From the NCBI GenBank assembly GCA_034933245.1, contig JAYFNX010000009.1, positions 1 to 64,000 on the forward strand: a stretch of DNA of 64,000 nucleotides. Direction: 5' to 3'. This document shows, in pieces, positions 24,893-34,055 of this stretch. The position numbers and the translations under genes were made by a program. Each line of letters begins with the position of its first letter. The stretch's first letter is position 1. The notes under the pieces are model-generated. The model was not told the origin of the DNA and made no database searches. It saw only the letters and a list, made by a program, of their open reading frames with translations. The stretch is from Pelethousia sp034933245. Its GTDB lineage: Bacteria; Bacillota; Clostridia; Christensenellales; CAG-138.

Positions 24893-24928
24893 TATTTTGT
24901 GGCCCGCCATAAAGCGGGCCACAAAATA
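24893..24928. repeat. 15-bp perfect inverted repeat
   Basis: TATTTTGTGGCCCGC (24893-24907) and GCGGGCCACAAAATA (24914-24928) around a 6-base loop, between the lipoprotein stop and the S10 promoters. The stem would fold strongly on either strand, but there is no T-run after it; it probably still ends the lipoprotein transcript. Confidence 0.7.
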
Positions 24929-24980
24929 CGCACAAGGCATAATGGCTAGCGAACGAACCGTTCGCCCAGAGTTAGAAGCC

Positions 24981-25517
24981 TCAACCACCGCCGATGGACA
25001 CGTAAATGGATTCGGCGTCGCCTTCCAGAATGGTCTCCCCATCCAGGGATACGTAAAGGTGCCCCATGTAGGAGTTATTGGCGGTTCCATTTTCTTCCAC
25101 AAGCTGGCTCCAGTAAATTGCATAATAGGTTTCGCCCTGATATTGTGCAATGCCCTCACAGGCATAGCTTTGGAGCCTGCCCGCAAGCTCATTGCCATAC
25201 ATCTTCGCCGCAAGGGCTTCGGCCTTGGCGGCTCCCACGCCCCCCGCCTGGTCCGCCGGGGACGTATCTTCCCCCAGGAAGGTGACGGCATACGGGTCGC
25301 TAATGTCCAAGGTAGGCGCGGACACCGCATCCGGTTCGGTGGCGGGAGTTGGTGTGACCTGGTCCGCTTCCGAAATGGCCTGCTCCGCCGTTGGGGAAAC
25401 CGCAGGAACAGAGGTAGCCTCTGGAACAAACGTAGCCGCCGGTTGGGCCGCAGGCGCCGCGCATGCTGCCAGCAAGAGGGATAAAACCACGGCGATTACT
25501 AAATAAATGTATTTCAT
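24981..25517 (-). CDS. Secreted lipoprotein of unknown function
   Basis: 178 aa. The signal peptide MKYIYLVIAVVLSLLLAAC ends in a lipobox (LLAAC, Cys at about 19). A Pro/Ala/Thr/Glu-rich linker (about 20-80) leads to a C-terminal domain of ~100 aa (AKAEALAAKMYGNELAGRLQ, later YYAIYWSQLVEENG and YMGHLYVSLDGETI) that I do not recognise. The start at 25517 is set by AGGAGG 7-8 bases upstream and by the signal peptide; the frame continues 67 codons upstream without support. Confidence 0.75.
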   Translation of the reverse strand: MKYIYLVIAVVLSLLLAACAAPAAQPAATFVPEATSVPAVSPTAEQAISEADQVTPTPATEPDAVSAPTLDISDPYAVTFLGEDTSPADQAGGVGAAKAEALAAKMYGNELAGRLQSYACEGIAQYQGETYYAIYWSQLVEENGTANNSYMGHLYVSLDGETILEGDAESIYVSIGGG

Positions 25518-25533
25518 AAAACCTCCTATTGTG

Positions 25534-25561
25534 CTAATATAGTTTTGATACTGATTCTCAA
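25534..25561 (-). promoter_or_regulatory. Weak promoter of the lipoprotein gene
   Basis: TTGAGA (25556-25561), 16 bases, TATTAG (25534-25539) on the minus strand. Confidence 0.3.
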
Positions 25562-25640
25562 TCCTGCTTCTATCATTATCAGACCATATCTTGCATGCTT
25601 CTGTCAATAGATGGTTGGCTTTTATCGCAAAAAATTCATA

Positions 25641-25662
25641 AAGCGGCCCCTTCGGGCCGCTT
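25641..25662 (-). terminator. Terminator after prfB
   Basis: AAGCGGCCC (25641-25649) and GGGCCGCTT (25654-25662) with a 4-base loop, 10 bases past the prfB stop. The minus strand continues TATGAATTTTTT. Confidence 0.8.
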
Positions 25663-25671
25663 ATGTCACAA

Positions 25672-26773
25672 TTAAGACTGTACCAGGTACGCATTAATGA
25701 ATTCGTCCAGTTCCCCATCCATAACCGCTTGAATGTTCCCGTCCTCTACGCCGGTTCGGTGATCTTTCACCATGGTATAAGGTTGAAAAACATAGCTACG
25801 GATCTGGCTGCCCCATTCGATGCGCTTCATCTCACCCTTGATCTGCGCCATCTGCTCCTCTCGCTCACGCTCCTGTAGTTCAATGAGTTTACCTTTGAGC
25901 ATGCGCATAGCCACTTCCTTGTTCTGAAGCTGGCTCCGCTCGTTCTGGCACTGTACCACGATACCCGTGGGAAGGTGCGTTAAGCGGATAGCGGAGCTGG
26001 TCTTGTTCACGTGCTGGCCGCCCGCGCCGCTGGCCCGGTAGGTATCCACCCGTACCTCGTCCATGTCGATCTCCACATCGGCGGTGTCGTCGTCAAAAAT
26101 GGGGGTTACATCTAATGAAGCGAAGGAGGTATGCCGCCGGCCGGAGGAATCGAAGGGGGACATGCGCACCAGCCGGTGCACGCCCTTTTCCGCCTTCAGG
26201 TAGCCGTAGGCGCTGTCTCCCTGGACCTCGAAGGTCACATTTTTGATGCCCGCCTCTTCGCCGTCCAGATAATCCAGTTCCCGCACCGCGTACCCTTTTT
26301 TCTCGCAATAGCGGCAATACATTCGATAAAGCAGGGAAACCCAATCCTGGGCCTCTGTGCCGCCGGCGCCCGCATGCAGCGAAAGGACGGCGTTACAGCT
26401 ATCATACGGTCCCTTGAGGAGCGTGCTCAGCCGCAAGGTTTCCACGTTTTTCTCCAGCACCGCATATTCCGAAGCGATTTCGGGAAGAAGGCTTTCGTCG
26501 TTCTCCTCCTCCGCAATCTCCATAAGCGCGCCTACGTCTTCCGCCGCGCTTTCGAGACGGCGGTACTTATCCAACTTTCCCGCAAGGGCCTTTATGCGTT
26601 GGTTCGCCTTGTTGGCTGCCTCCACATCTTCCCAGAAGCCCTCCTTGCCCATCTCCGTTTCCAAACTCTCCTTTTCGGCCATCAATCCAGCCAGGTCAAA
26701 GAGATTCACCTGCCTCTTTTAGTATCTGGCTGGTCGCTTCCAGCTTCTGGCGGTATTCATCCAGTTGTACCAA
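25672..26773 (-). CDS. prfB: Peptide chain release factor 2 with programmed +1 frameshift
   Basis: Recognises UGA and UAA. The main frame (25672-26697) starts in mid-protein at DLAGLMAEKESLE. Upstream, in the other frame, a TTG at 26773 with GGAAG before it opens MVQLDEYRQKLEATSQILKE, ending CTT TGA C at 26695-26701. Slipping +1 at CTT joins both parts into a 366 aa protein, the normal RF2 length. The UGA is read by RF2 itself, giving autoregulation. The GGQ region (RASGAGGQHVNKTSSAIRL) is intact; the anticodon-like SPF is in MSPFDSSGR. It is followed by a terminator. Confidence 0.95.
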
Positions 26774-26850
26774 AGTTCTCACTTCCTTTATTATATATAG
26801 AGATTATTATGTCGCTATCAGCCGGGATCGTATATCCCCGCAAGGGAGCA

Positions 26851-29610
26851 TCATGCATCCTTGCCGCAACACTGCTTATATTTCTTGCCGCTACCGCAGG
26901 GGCATGGCGCGTTGCGGCTGATTTTCTCGCCCACGCGCTTGGGTTGGCGAGGGAGGGAGCCATCTCCGGGGCCTTCCACCGGCTTGGCCAGTTGTTCCCG
27001 GCGCGGGGCGTCCCCGGTGGTAAGCGCCACATGGTAAAGGCTGCGCACGGTCATTTCCCGAATACCCTGCACCATTTCATCGAACATGTCGAAGCCGGCG
27101 TTGCGGTAAGCCACAACAGGATCCTTCTGGCCGATGGCCTGCAGACCGATGCCCTGGCGAAGCTGGTCCATGGCATCGATATGATCCATCCAGTGTTCAT
27201 CCACGGCTCGCAGCAGCATCACCCGCTCGATCTCCCGCATATCCACCGTGCCGCCCAGCTTTTCGGCCGTCTTGGTAACCTCTGCCTCCTTTTGGGCATA
27301 GCCTTCGGCAACCAGGGCCTGCAGTGTTTCCTCCAGTTTGGCGGCATCCGTCATGGATTGAATGGTTTTCAGGCAATCGATCCCCGTAAGCTGGCCGATA
27401 TCCGTCCGAATTCCGGTAAAATCCCATTCCTCGGCGGGGAGGGATGCGGGGCAATATTGCGCGCAGCGGAGCTGGACGCTTTCCGCCACCATCTGCAACA
27501 CGCTATCCCGAATGTCCTCGCCCATAAGCACCTTGCGGCGCTGCCCGTAAATGATTTCGCGCTGGCGGTTCATCACATCGTCATATTGCAGCACGTTTTT
27601 GCGGATGTCAAAGTTATGAACTTCCACCCTTTTTTGTGCGTTTTCAATCTGCCTAGTCAGCAGGCCCGCCTCGATGGGGATGTCATCATCCGGAGAAAAC
27701 TTTTCGAGCAGGCTCTTGACCCGTTCCCCCCCGAAGCGCTGCATGAGTTCATCTTCCATGGAAATATAAAAGCGGGAAGATCCAGGGTCGCCCTGCCGCC
27801 CGGCGCGGCCTCGCAGCTGGTTATCGATGCGGCGGCTCTCGTGGCGCTCCGTGCCGATGATATGGAGGCCGCCTGCGGCCACTACCTTTTCATGCTCGGC
27901 ATCGGTCTCGCGCTTATGCTTCTCATAAGCATCGGCATATTGGCGCCTTGCCTCCAGAATAACCGGGTCCTCTGTTTCCGCATGGCCCGTGGCCTCTTCC
28001 AAAAGCTCCGGCGCCATGCCCGCATTCAGGAGCTCCCGCCTGGCCATGAATTCCGGGTTGCCGCCCAGCAGAATATCCGTACCGCGGCCAGCCATATTTG
28101 TCGCGATCGTCACGCTGCCCAGCTTGCCTGCCTGGGCCACAATTTCCGCCTCTCTGGCATGCTGCTTGGCGTTGAGCACCACATGTGGCACGCCCCGGCG
28201 TTTGAGCATGTCCGCAAGCTGCTCGCTCTTTTCCACGGAAATGGTTCCCACCAGAATCGGCTGGCCGTTCTTATGCACGGCCTCGATTTCCTCCACCACG
28301 GCCTTGAACTTGCCGGAAACGGTAGTATACACCACGTCGTTATAGTCCGCCCGGCAGAGGGGCTTGTTGGTGGGAACCTCCACAACGTCCAAATCGTAGA
28401 TGGATTGCAGCTCCTGCTCTTCGGTCTTGGCGGTGCCCGTCATGCCCGCCAGCTTATTATACATGCGGAAATAGTTCTGGAAGGTGATGGTAGCCAGGGT
28501 CTTGTTTTCCCGTTCCACCTTCACCCCTTCTTTGGCTTCCAGGGCCTGATGCAAGCCGTCGCTATAGCGTCGGCCCAGCATGAGCCGCCCCGTAAATTCA
28601 TCCACGATAAGAACCTGGTCGTCCTGCACCACATAATCCTTATCCCGTTGAAAGAGGGCATGGGCTTTGAGGGCCTGTTGGATGTGGTGATTCAGCTCGG
28701 TGTTCTCCGTGGCGGAGATATCCGCAATTCCGAAAAACTGCTCGGCCTTGCGCATACCTTCCTGGGTCAGCGCTACGGTGCGGGCCTTAATATCGGCCAT
28801 ATAATCGCCGCTTTCAGGCTGTTCCTCGCCCATAAGCTGGTCCGTTTTGCTCATCTTGATGATGTTCTCGCCCCGGGTAAGTTTGCAAACAAAGCGATCC
28901 ATCTTTTCGTACATATCCGTGGATTGTTCCCCGTGGCCGGAAATGATAAGCGGGGTTCGCGCTTCGTCGATGAGGATGGAGTCCACCTCGTCCACGATGG
29001 CATAGTTCAGCTCCCGCTGGACCATCTGGGCGCGGTAGACGACCATATTGTCCCGCAGGTAGTCGAAGCCAAACTCGTTATTGGTGCCATAGGTGATATC
29101 GCTGTTGTAGGCGGCGCGGCGGGCATCCCCGTCCATATCATGGATAATGCAGCCAACGCGCAGGCCCAGGAACCGGTAGATCTTTCCCATCCATTGGGCG
29201 TCACGGCTGGCGAGGTAGTCGTTCACGGTCACGATGTGCACGCCCTTGCCCGTGAGGGCGTTGAGATAGGCGGGAAGGGTTTCGGTGATGGTCTTGCCTT
29301 CGCCCGTCTTCATCTCCGCAATGCGGCCCTGGTGCAATACGATGCCGCCGATGAGCTGCACGTCGTAATGCCACTGGCCAATGGTTCGTTTGGCCGCTTC
29401 CCGTACCACGGCAAAGGCTTCCGGAATCAGCGAATCCAGGCTTTCGCCCTGGGCAATCCGTTCCTTAAATTCATCCGTCTTGGCCCGTAGCTGGGCATCC
29501 GCCAAGCCGGCCATCTCCGGCTCCAAGGCGTTAATTTTTTCCACCATTGGACGAAGCTTTCTCAGCTGGCTCTGGGCTGTATTGCCCAGGATTTTATCAA
29601 TAAAGCTCAT
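26851..29610 (-). CDS. secA: Protein translocase subunit SecA
   Basis: 919 aa motor ATPase that drives preproteins through SecYEG. Visible parts: N-terminal MSFIDKILGNTAQSQLRKLR, Walker A AEMKTGEGKT, DEVDSILIDEARTPLIISG (Walker B), the second helicase domain with NMAGRGTDILLGGNPEF and GRAGRQGDPGSSRFYISMED, and a C-terminal zinc tail RNAPCPCGSGKKYKQCCG. Somewhat longer than B. subtilis SecA (841 aa). It is transcribed toward prfB. Confidence 0.97.
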   Translation of the reverse strand: MSFIDKILGNTAQSQLRKLRPMVEKINALEPEMAGLADAQLRAKTDEFKERIAQGESLDSLIPEAFAVVREAAKRTIGQWHYDVQLIGGIVLHQGRIAEMKTGEGKTITETLPAYLNALTGKGVHIVTVNDYLASRDAQWMGKIYRFLGLRVGCIIHDMDGDARRAAYNSDITYGTNNEFGFDYLRDNMVVYRAQMVQRELNYAIVDEVDSILIDEARTPLIISGHGEQSTDMYEKMDRFVCKLTRGENIIKMSKTDQLMGEEQPESGDYMADIKARTVALTQEGMRKAEQFFGIADISATENTELNHHIQQALKAHALFQRDKDYVVQDDQVLIVDEFTGRLMLGRRYSDGLHQALEAKEGVKVERENKTLATITFQNYFRMYNKLAGMTGTAKTEEQELQSIYDLDVVEVPTNKPLCRADYNDVVYTTVSGKFKAVVEEIEAVHKNGQPILVGTISVEKSEQLADMLKRRGVPHVVLNAKQHAREAEIVAQAGKLGSVTIATNMAGRGTDILLGGNPEFMARRELLNAGMAPELLEEATGHAETEDPVILEARRQYADAYEKHKRETDAEHEKVVAAGGLHIIGTERHESRRIDNQLRGRAGRQGDPGSSRFYISMEDELMQRFGGERVKSLLEKFSPDDDIPIEAGLLTRQIENAQKRVEVHNFDIRKNVLQYDDVMNRQREIIYGQRRKVLMGEDIRDSVLQMVAESVQLRCAQYCPASLPAEEWDFTGIRTDIGQLTGIDCLKTIQSMTDAAKLEETLQALVAEGYAQKEAEVTKTAEKLGGTVDMREIERVMLLRAVDEHWMDHIDAMDQLRQGIGLQAIGQKDPVVAYRNAGFDMFDEMVQGIREMTVRSLYHVALTTGDAPRREQLAKPVEGPGDGSLPRQPKRVGEKISRNAPCPCGSGKKYKQCCGKDA

Positions 29611-29646
29611 ATAAGCGCCTCCAGGCCCTAGATTTTGCTAAAAGCC

Positions 29647-29675
29647 ATTGTACCATACATTTTTCCCGGTTACAA
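29647..29675 (-). promoter_or_regulatory. Promoter of secA
   Basis: TTGTAA (29670-29675), 17 bases, TACAAT (29647-29652), with TGG directly before the -10 (extended -10) on the minus strand. Confidence 0.65.
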
Positions 29676-29751
29676 ACCCGGGGAGACATTCGTCACGAAA
29701 ACTTTCCATAGTGGTATCTTTATAAAGGGGTTCCAGGCCTTGAGCGATTTG

Positions 29752-29760
29752 TGATATGAT
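29752..29760 (+). promoter_or_regulatory. Extended -10 promoter of the EamA gene
   Basis: TG, one base, TATGAT (29755-29760) about 75 bases before the start; no clear -35. Confidence 0.4.
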
Positions 29761-29835
29761 AGCCTTTATAAGATTTTAACCGGAGAAGCGCCTGTTTTCT
29801 CTTGGGATTGAGCATAGAATTGAGGCTACCGGATT

Positions 29836-30813
29836 ATGAAGCGGATTCTTGATAAAAACCAGGCTCTGGGCCTTATATGCGCCCTGTCCTCCTCTACGCT
29901 GTTCGGCTTTAGCTTCCTCGCGGTGAAGCTGGGGGTTTCCCAAGTGTCTGTTTTTACCCTTTTGTCTTGGCGCTTCAGCATGGCATTTCTTGCCATGACC
30001 CTATGCGTTGCCCTTGGTATTTTTCGGGTGGATTTTAAGGGCAAGATTCTCTGGCCGCTGCTGCTTCTCTCTTTTTTTCAACCGATTTTGTATTTCGTTT
30101 CGGAAACCTATGGCATCCAACTCACTAGCGCCAGCGAAAGCGGAACCATCATCGCTACCATTCCCCTCATTACGCTGTTGCTTATGCCCATCCTCACCAA
30201 AGAGCAGCCTACCCGCCGCCAATGGGTCAGCATTGCCATCTCCGTGGCGGGCGTAATCCTGGTGGGCGTCACGAAAGGGACGCAGGCATCCTTTAACCCG
30301 TTGGGTTACCTGGCGCTGTTGGCAGCGGCCGTAAGCGACGCGGTTTTTTTGAATCTTTCCCGCCGCTTTGGGGGATATACGGGCGTGGAAAAATCCTATG
30401 TGATGGCCGGGCTTGGAGCCGTTATCTTTACGGGCGCTGCGTTCGCGGAGCATGGTGCGGCAGGTACTGTGCGTGATTTTCTTCTGCTTCCTTTCCGCGA
30501 TTCGGACTTTTTGTTCGGCTGCCTTTACCTTTCCGTGGGCTGCTCGGTGTTTGCCTTCATTATGCGCAATGTGGCCGTATCCCAACTAGGCCCAGGCCGG
30601 GCCGGAAGCTTTGCCGGCGTTACCACCCTGGTGAGCGTGCTGGCGGGCGTCTTGCTGCTGGGGGAAGGTTTTTCTCCGCTCCAAGGCATAGGCACGCTGC
30701 TGGTTTTACTAGGCATATATGGAGCCAATACCCTACCGGCCGCGGCGCAAGCGGTAGAGCCAATACAGACCATACCTGCACCCCTGCAAGCCACCGACGA
30801 AAAGGAGGATTAA
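29836..30813 (+). CDS. EamA/DMT-family drug or metabolite exporter
   Basis: 325 aa with ten predicted membrane helices in two EamA halves (first ALSSTLFGFSFLAVKLGVSQ; second FGCLYLSVGCSVFAFIMRNV, then GRAGSFAGVTTLVSVLAGVL). Family members export amino acids or other metabolites; the substrate is unknown. It is followed after one base by the YdcF gene. Confidence 0.88.
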   Translation: MKRILDKNQALGLICALSSSTLFGFSFLAVKLGVSQVSVFTLLSWRFSMAFLAMTLCVALGIFRVDFKGKILWPLLLLSFFQPILYFVSETYGIQLTSASESGTIIATIPLITLLLMPILTKEQPTRRQWVSIAISVAGVILVGVTKGTQASFNPLGYLALLAAAVSDAVFLNLSRRFGGYTGVEKSYVMAGLGAVIFTGAAFAEHGAAGTVRDFLLLPFRDSDFLFGCLYLSVGCSVFAFIMRNVAVSQLGPGRAGSFAGVTTLVSVLAGVLLLGEGFSPLQGIGTLLVLLGIYGANTLPAAAQAVEPIQTIPAPLQATDEKED

Positions 30814-30814
30814 C

Positions 30815-31570
30815 ATGAGAAGCTTCATTTTTATAATAGGCGCCCTGCTTACGCTGGATACGGCAGCCCTATCCTTGGTGTCCAATGGGAACCTGGGCAC
30901 GGTATTACCTGCGGTGCTGGGCATTCCCCTTCTTCTGCTCTCCATCTTCTACCCTGCGCTCACGGCTTGGTTTGCAACGCCTCTGGGCCATGCCTGCAAG
31001 GTGCTGCTCATTTGCCTTTATGGGGCATGTTTCCTGGTGTTGGGCATCATGACGGTCCTGCTTAAAAGCGCGGAGCATGTAGAAGTGGAGCCGGATAGGG
31101 ATGTGCTCATTGTGTTGGGTTGCTCCGTACGCAACGGCCGCCCTTCTCTTACCCTGCGCTATCGTCTGGATGCGGCCCTCACATACCTGGACCAAAGCCC
31201 CCATACCACGGTGATCGTCTCCGGGGGCCAGGGACCGCAGGAATCCGTCTCCGAAGCCAGGGCTATGGCGGATTATCTAACTGCCCACGGCCTGGATGCA
31301 AGCCGCATTATTCTGGAAGACCAATCCACCAGCACCTATGAAAATTTTAAATTCTGCAAGACCATCCTGCAAGAGCGCTTTCCCGGGGACGCCTCCGTGG
31401 CCTTTGTTACCACGGGCTTTCATGTTTACCGTTCCGGCCGCGTAGCCGCCATGCATGGAATCCGAGCTGAAGGAATCCCTGCGCAGGATGTTTGGTATAG
31501 CGCCCCCAACAACTCTATCAGGGAGGGAATTGCGGTGGTTCTTTACACCCTTTCCGGCAAGCTAACTTAA
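30815..31570 (+). CDS. YdcF-family (DUF218) membrane protein
   Basis: 251 aa. Three to four N-terminal membrane helices (residues 1-85), then the DUF218 domain: DVLIVLGCSVRNGRPSLTLR, TVIVSGGQGPQESVSEARAM, LEDQSTSTYENF and TTGFHVYRSGRVA. Related proteins include E. coli ElyC/SanA, which affect envelope polysaccharide metabolism. AAGGAGG 5 bases before the ATG, immediately after the EamA stop, shows an operon. Confidence 0.85.
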   Translation: MRSFIFIIGALLTLDTAALSLVSNGNLGTVLPAVLGIPLLLLSIFYPALTAWFATPLGHACKVLLICLYGACFLVLGIMTVLLKSAEHVEVEPDRDVLIVLGCSVRNGRPSLTLRYRLDAALTYLDQSPHTTVIVSGGQGPQESVSEARAMADYLTAHGLDASRIILEDQSTSTYENFKFCKTILQERFPGDASVAFVTTGFHVYRSGRVAAMHGIRAEGIPAQDVWYSAPNNSIREGIAVVLYTLSGKLT

Positions 31571-31589
31571 ACCCCGGCGCTTCGTTTAA

Positions 31590-31623
31590 ATCCGGGCCGG
31601 TCCTGTTGACTTTCGGCCCGGAT
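31590..31623. promoter_or_regulatory. 10-bp dyad enclosing the glnN -35 element
   Basis: ATCCGGGCCG (31590-31599) and CGGCCCGGAT (31614-31623) are exact reverse complements; the 14-base centre contains TTGACT. No T-run follows, so it looks more like an operator than a terminator of the ydcF unit, although the second is possible. Confidence 0.5.
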
Positions 31624-31634
31624 CGTCATATACT
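31606..31634 (+). promoter_or_regulatory. Promoter of the type III glutamine synthetase gene
   Basis: TTGACT (31606-31611), 17 bases, TATACT (31629-31634). The ~95-base leader contains a GGCGG/CCGCC hairpin (31680-31696 region) followed by a T-rich stretch. Confidence 0.75.
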
Positions 31635-31732
31635 AATTGAATTATTTTTAAATTCTATTGTGTTGTTTGTTGGTTGTGATGGCGGTAAATGCCGCCCCCA
31701 TATAATTTTTTATTTTGTAAAGGAGCTGGACC

Positions 31733-33808
31733 ATGAGCATTCCCGTAACTTTTGGCGAACTGGTATTCAATGATGCCGCCATGAAAGCGCGGCTCCCCGC
31801 ACAAACTTATCTGGTCCTCAAGGACACCATCCGCTGCGGCAAGCCGTTGGATGCCAACGTAGCCGGCGAGGTTGCCCTTGCCATGAAGGAATGGGCCATT
31901 GAAAAGGGAGTCACCCATTTTACCCATTGGTTCCAGCCTCTCACGGGCTGCACCGCTGAAAAGCACGACGGATTCCTCTCCCCGGCAGGAGATGGCAGTG
32001 CGATATTGGAGTTTTCCGCCAAAGAGCTTATTATGAGCGAACCGGATGCCTCCAGTTTTCCTTCCGGCGGCCTGCGCGCTACCTTTGAAGCCCGGGGTTA
32101 TACGGCTTGGGACCCTACCAGCTTTGCCTTCATTAAGGATGGCACTCTCTGCATTCCCACCATTTTCTGCGCTTATAGCGGCGATGCGCTGGATAAAAAG
32201 ACCCCGCTGCTTCGTTCCATGCAGCTTATTGATGAGCAAGCCCGCCGCATTCTTCGTCTTTTCGGCCACGAAAATGTGCGCCGGGTGATTTCTACCGCGG
32301 GGCCTGAGCAGGAATACTTTTTGGTCAATAAGGAACTTTTCGACAAACGTCCGGACTTGCGGTTCTGCTCCCGAACGCTTTTAGGGGCGCCCGCGCCCAA
32401 AGGGCAGGAACTGGAAGATCATTATTTTGGCGCCCTTTCCTCCAGGGTGGTGGGCTTCATGCGTGAAGTGGATACGGAGCTCTGGAAACTGGGTGTCTTC
32501 GCAAAAACGGAGCATAAAGAAGTGGCCCCCGGCCAATATGAGCTAGCCTGCGTTTATTCCGATACGAACACTGCCACGGACAACAACCAGCTCGTGATGG
32601 AGGTGCTGCGCAATACGGCCCTCAAGCACGGCATGGTCTGCCTGCTTCACGAAAAGCCCTTCGCGGGAATCAACGGCAGTGGTAAGCACAACAATTGGGC
32701 GCTTGCAACGGATACGGGCCTGAACCTTTTAGAGCCCGGCAAGAGTCCCAAGGATAACCTCCAGTTCTTGCTTTTCCTCGCCGCCATTATCAAAGCGGTG
32801 GATGAATATCAGGATTTGCTTCGGATGGCCGTATCCGGCGCCGGGAACGACCAGCGTCTGGGTGGCTTCGAAGCGCCCCCGGCCATCATCTCCGTATATT
32901 TGGGGGACACTCTCAGCGAGCTGCTGGGTTCCATCGAACGCAAGGAGGATTATGTGGAAGGCGCCGTGCGCATGCTGGAAAGCGGCGTTTGCGTGGTTCC
33001 CACCCTGCGCATGGATACCACGGATCGCAATCGGACTTCCCCCTTTGCTTTCACGGGTAACAAGTTTGAGTTCCGCATGCCCGGATCCAGCCATTCCATT
33101 GCGGATGTGAACACGGTGATTAATACCATTGTAGCCGAGTCCTTGCGCCAATTTGCCGATAAGCTGGAAAATGCCGAGGATTTCCGCCACGAAGCTTTCC
33201 GCGTGATCCGCCATGCCGTGCGGGATCATAAGCGCATCCTATTTTGCGGCAACGGTTATAGCACCGAGTGGGCTGCCGAGGCGGAAAGCAGAGGTCTTCT
33301 CAACCTGCCCACCACGGTCGATGCGCTTCCCCGCCTCGTAACTCCCAAAAATATTCAGCTTTTTACCCGTTATGGCATCTATACCGAACGGGAGCTTTGG
33401 AGCCGCTACGAAATTCAGCTGGAAAATTATGTGAAAATCGTGCGTATCGAAGGCGCGACCATGCTGGAAATGGCTACGCGCAGCATTTTGCCTGCTATGA
33501 TTGCCTACCAAAAGGAACTGGCCCAGGCTCTGATGCTTAAAAAGCAGCTTCGCGTGGACGGTAGCGTGGAAGAGGCCCTGCTCACCCGGCTTTCCAAGGG
33601 TTGTGTGAGCCTACAGCAAGCTTGCGATAGCTTAAATGGTTTCTTGGCCCTCTCTCCCGAAGAACCACATGCCGCTGCGCTGCACTGTAAGGATCGTATT
33701 TTGCCTGCCATGCAAACCGTCCGCTTTGCATCGGATGCTCTGGAGCAAGCCGCTCCCAGCAATATATGGCCGTTGCCATCCTACGAGGCGTTGCTCTTTA
33801 ATCTATGA
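31733..33808 (+). CDS. glnN: Glutamine synthetase type III
   Basis: 691 aa, the large GlnN form (about 700 aa) found in Bacteroidota, cyanobacteria and many Clostridia; it joins ammonia to glutamate with ATP. Visible: the N-terminal VTFGELVFNDAAMKARLP, HFTHWFQPLTGCTAEKHDGF, the catalytic block with TAGPEQEYFLV and GPGQYELA-like APGQYELACVYSD, nucleotide region HEKPFAGINGSGKHNNWAL, and the specific GSI/III Arg region. Next to gdhA with its own terminator, so each is a separate unit. Confidence 0.95.
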   Translation: MSIPVTFGELVFNDAAMKARLPAQTYLVLKDTIRCGKPLDANVAGEVALAMKEWAIEKGVTHFTHWFQPLTGCTAEKHDGFLSPAGDGSAILEFSAKELIMSEPDASSFPSGGLRATFEARGYTAWDPTSFAFIKDGTLCIPTIFCAYSGDALDKKTPLLRSMQLIDEQARRILRLFGHENVRRVISTAGPEQEYFLVNKELFDKRPDLRFCSRTLLGAPAPKGQELEDHYFGALSSRVVGFMREVDTELWKLGVFAKTEHKEVAPGQYELACVYSDTNTATDNNQLVMEVLRNTALKHGMVCLLHEKPFAGINGSGKHNNWALATDTGLNLLEPGKSPKDNLQFLLFLAAIIKAVDEYQDLLRMAVSGAGNDQRLGGFEAPPAIISVYLGDTLSELLGSIERKEDYVEGAVRMLESGVCVVPTLRMDTTDRNRTSPFAFTGNKFEFRMPGSSHSIADVNTVINTIVAESLRQFADKLENAEDFRHEAFRVIRHAVRDHKRILFCGNGYSTEWAAEAESRGLLNLPTTVDALPRLVTPKNIQLFTRYGIYTERELWSRYEIQLENYVKIVRIEGATMLEMATRSILPAMIAYQKELAQALMLKKQLRVDGSVEEALLTRLSKGCVSLQQACDSLNGFLALSPEEPHAAALHCKDRILPAMQTVRFASDALEQAAPSNIWPLPSYEALLFNL

Positions 33809-33817
33809 CCACCAGGG

Positions 33818-33848
33818 GGGAGGCGCATACATCGCGCCTCCCTTTTTT
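33818..33848 (+). terminator. Terminator after glnN
   Basis: GGGAGGCGC (33818-33826), 7-base loop, GCGCCTCCC (33834-33842), then TTTTTT, 10 bases past the stop. Confidence 0.9.
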
Positions 33849-33927
33849 ATGAGTTGTACGCATCTTCGTAACACATTGTTACACCGCTCATAATGATTTA
33901 TTAGAACCACATATCTCCCTATTTGTA

Positions 33928-33956
33928 TTGACATCCACTCGTGATAGAATTATCAT
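33928..33956 (+). promoter_or_regulatory. Promoter of gdhA
   Basis: TTGACA (33928-33933), 17 bases, TATCAT (33951-33956). The ~95-base leader has a GATGGC/GCCATC hairpin followed by GTTTTATT (33967-33995 region) and a CCCCG/CGGGG hairpin before the Shine-Dalgarno. Confidence 0.75.
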
Positions 33957-34055
33957 ATTTTATAGATGGCGGCCCCATTGCCATCGTTTTATTATGCTTT
34001 TCCTTTTCCCCGTTGCGGCGGGGTCAAATAACCAACCATTGTGTGGAGGTATCAA

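Noticed and set aside
26131..29490. Very long plus-strand open frame (1119 codons)
   Set aside because: It is the antisense frame of secA; the His/Ala/Leu-rich product has no family blocks and the minus-strand gene is unambiguous.
31701..31706. TATAAT just before the glnN Shine-Dalgarno as a second promoter
   Set aside because: The start would fall almost on the Shine-Dalgarno and there is no -35; the promoter at 31606-31634 is much better.
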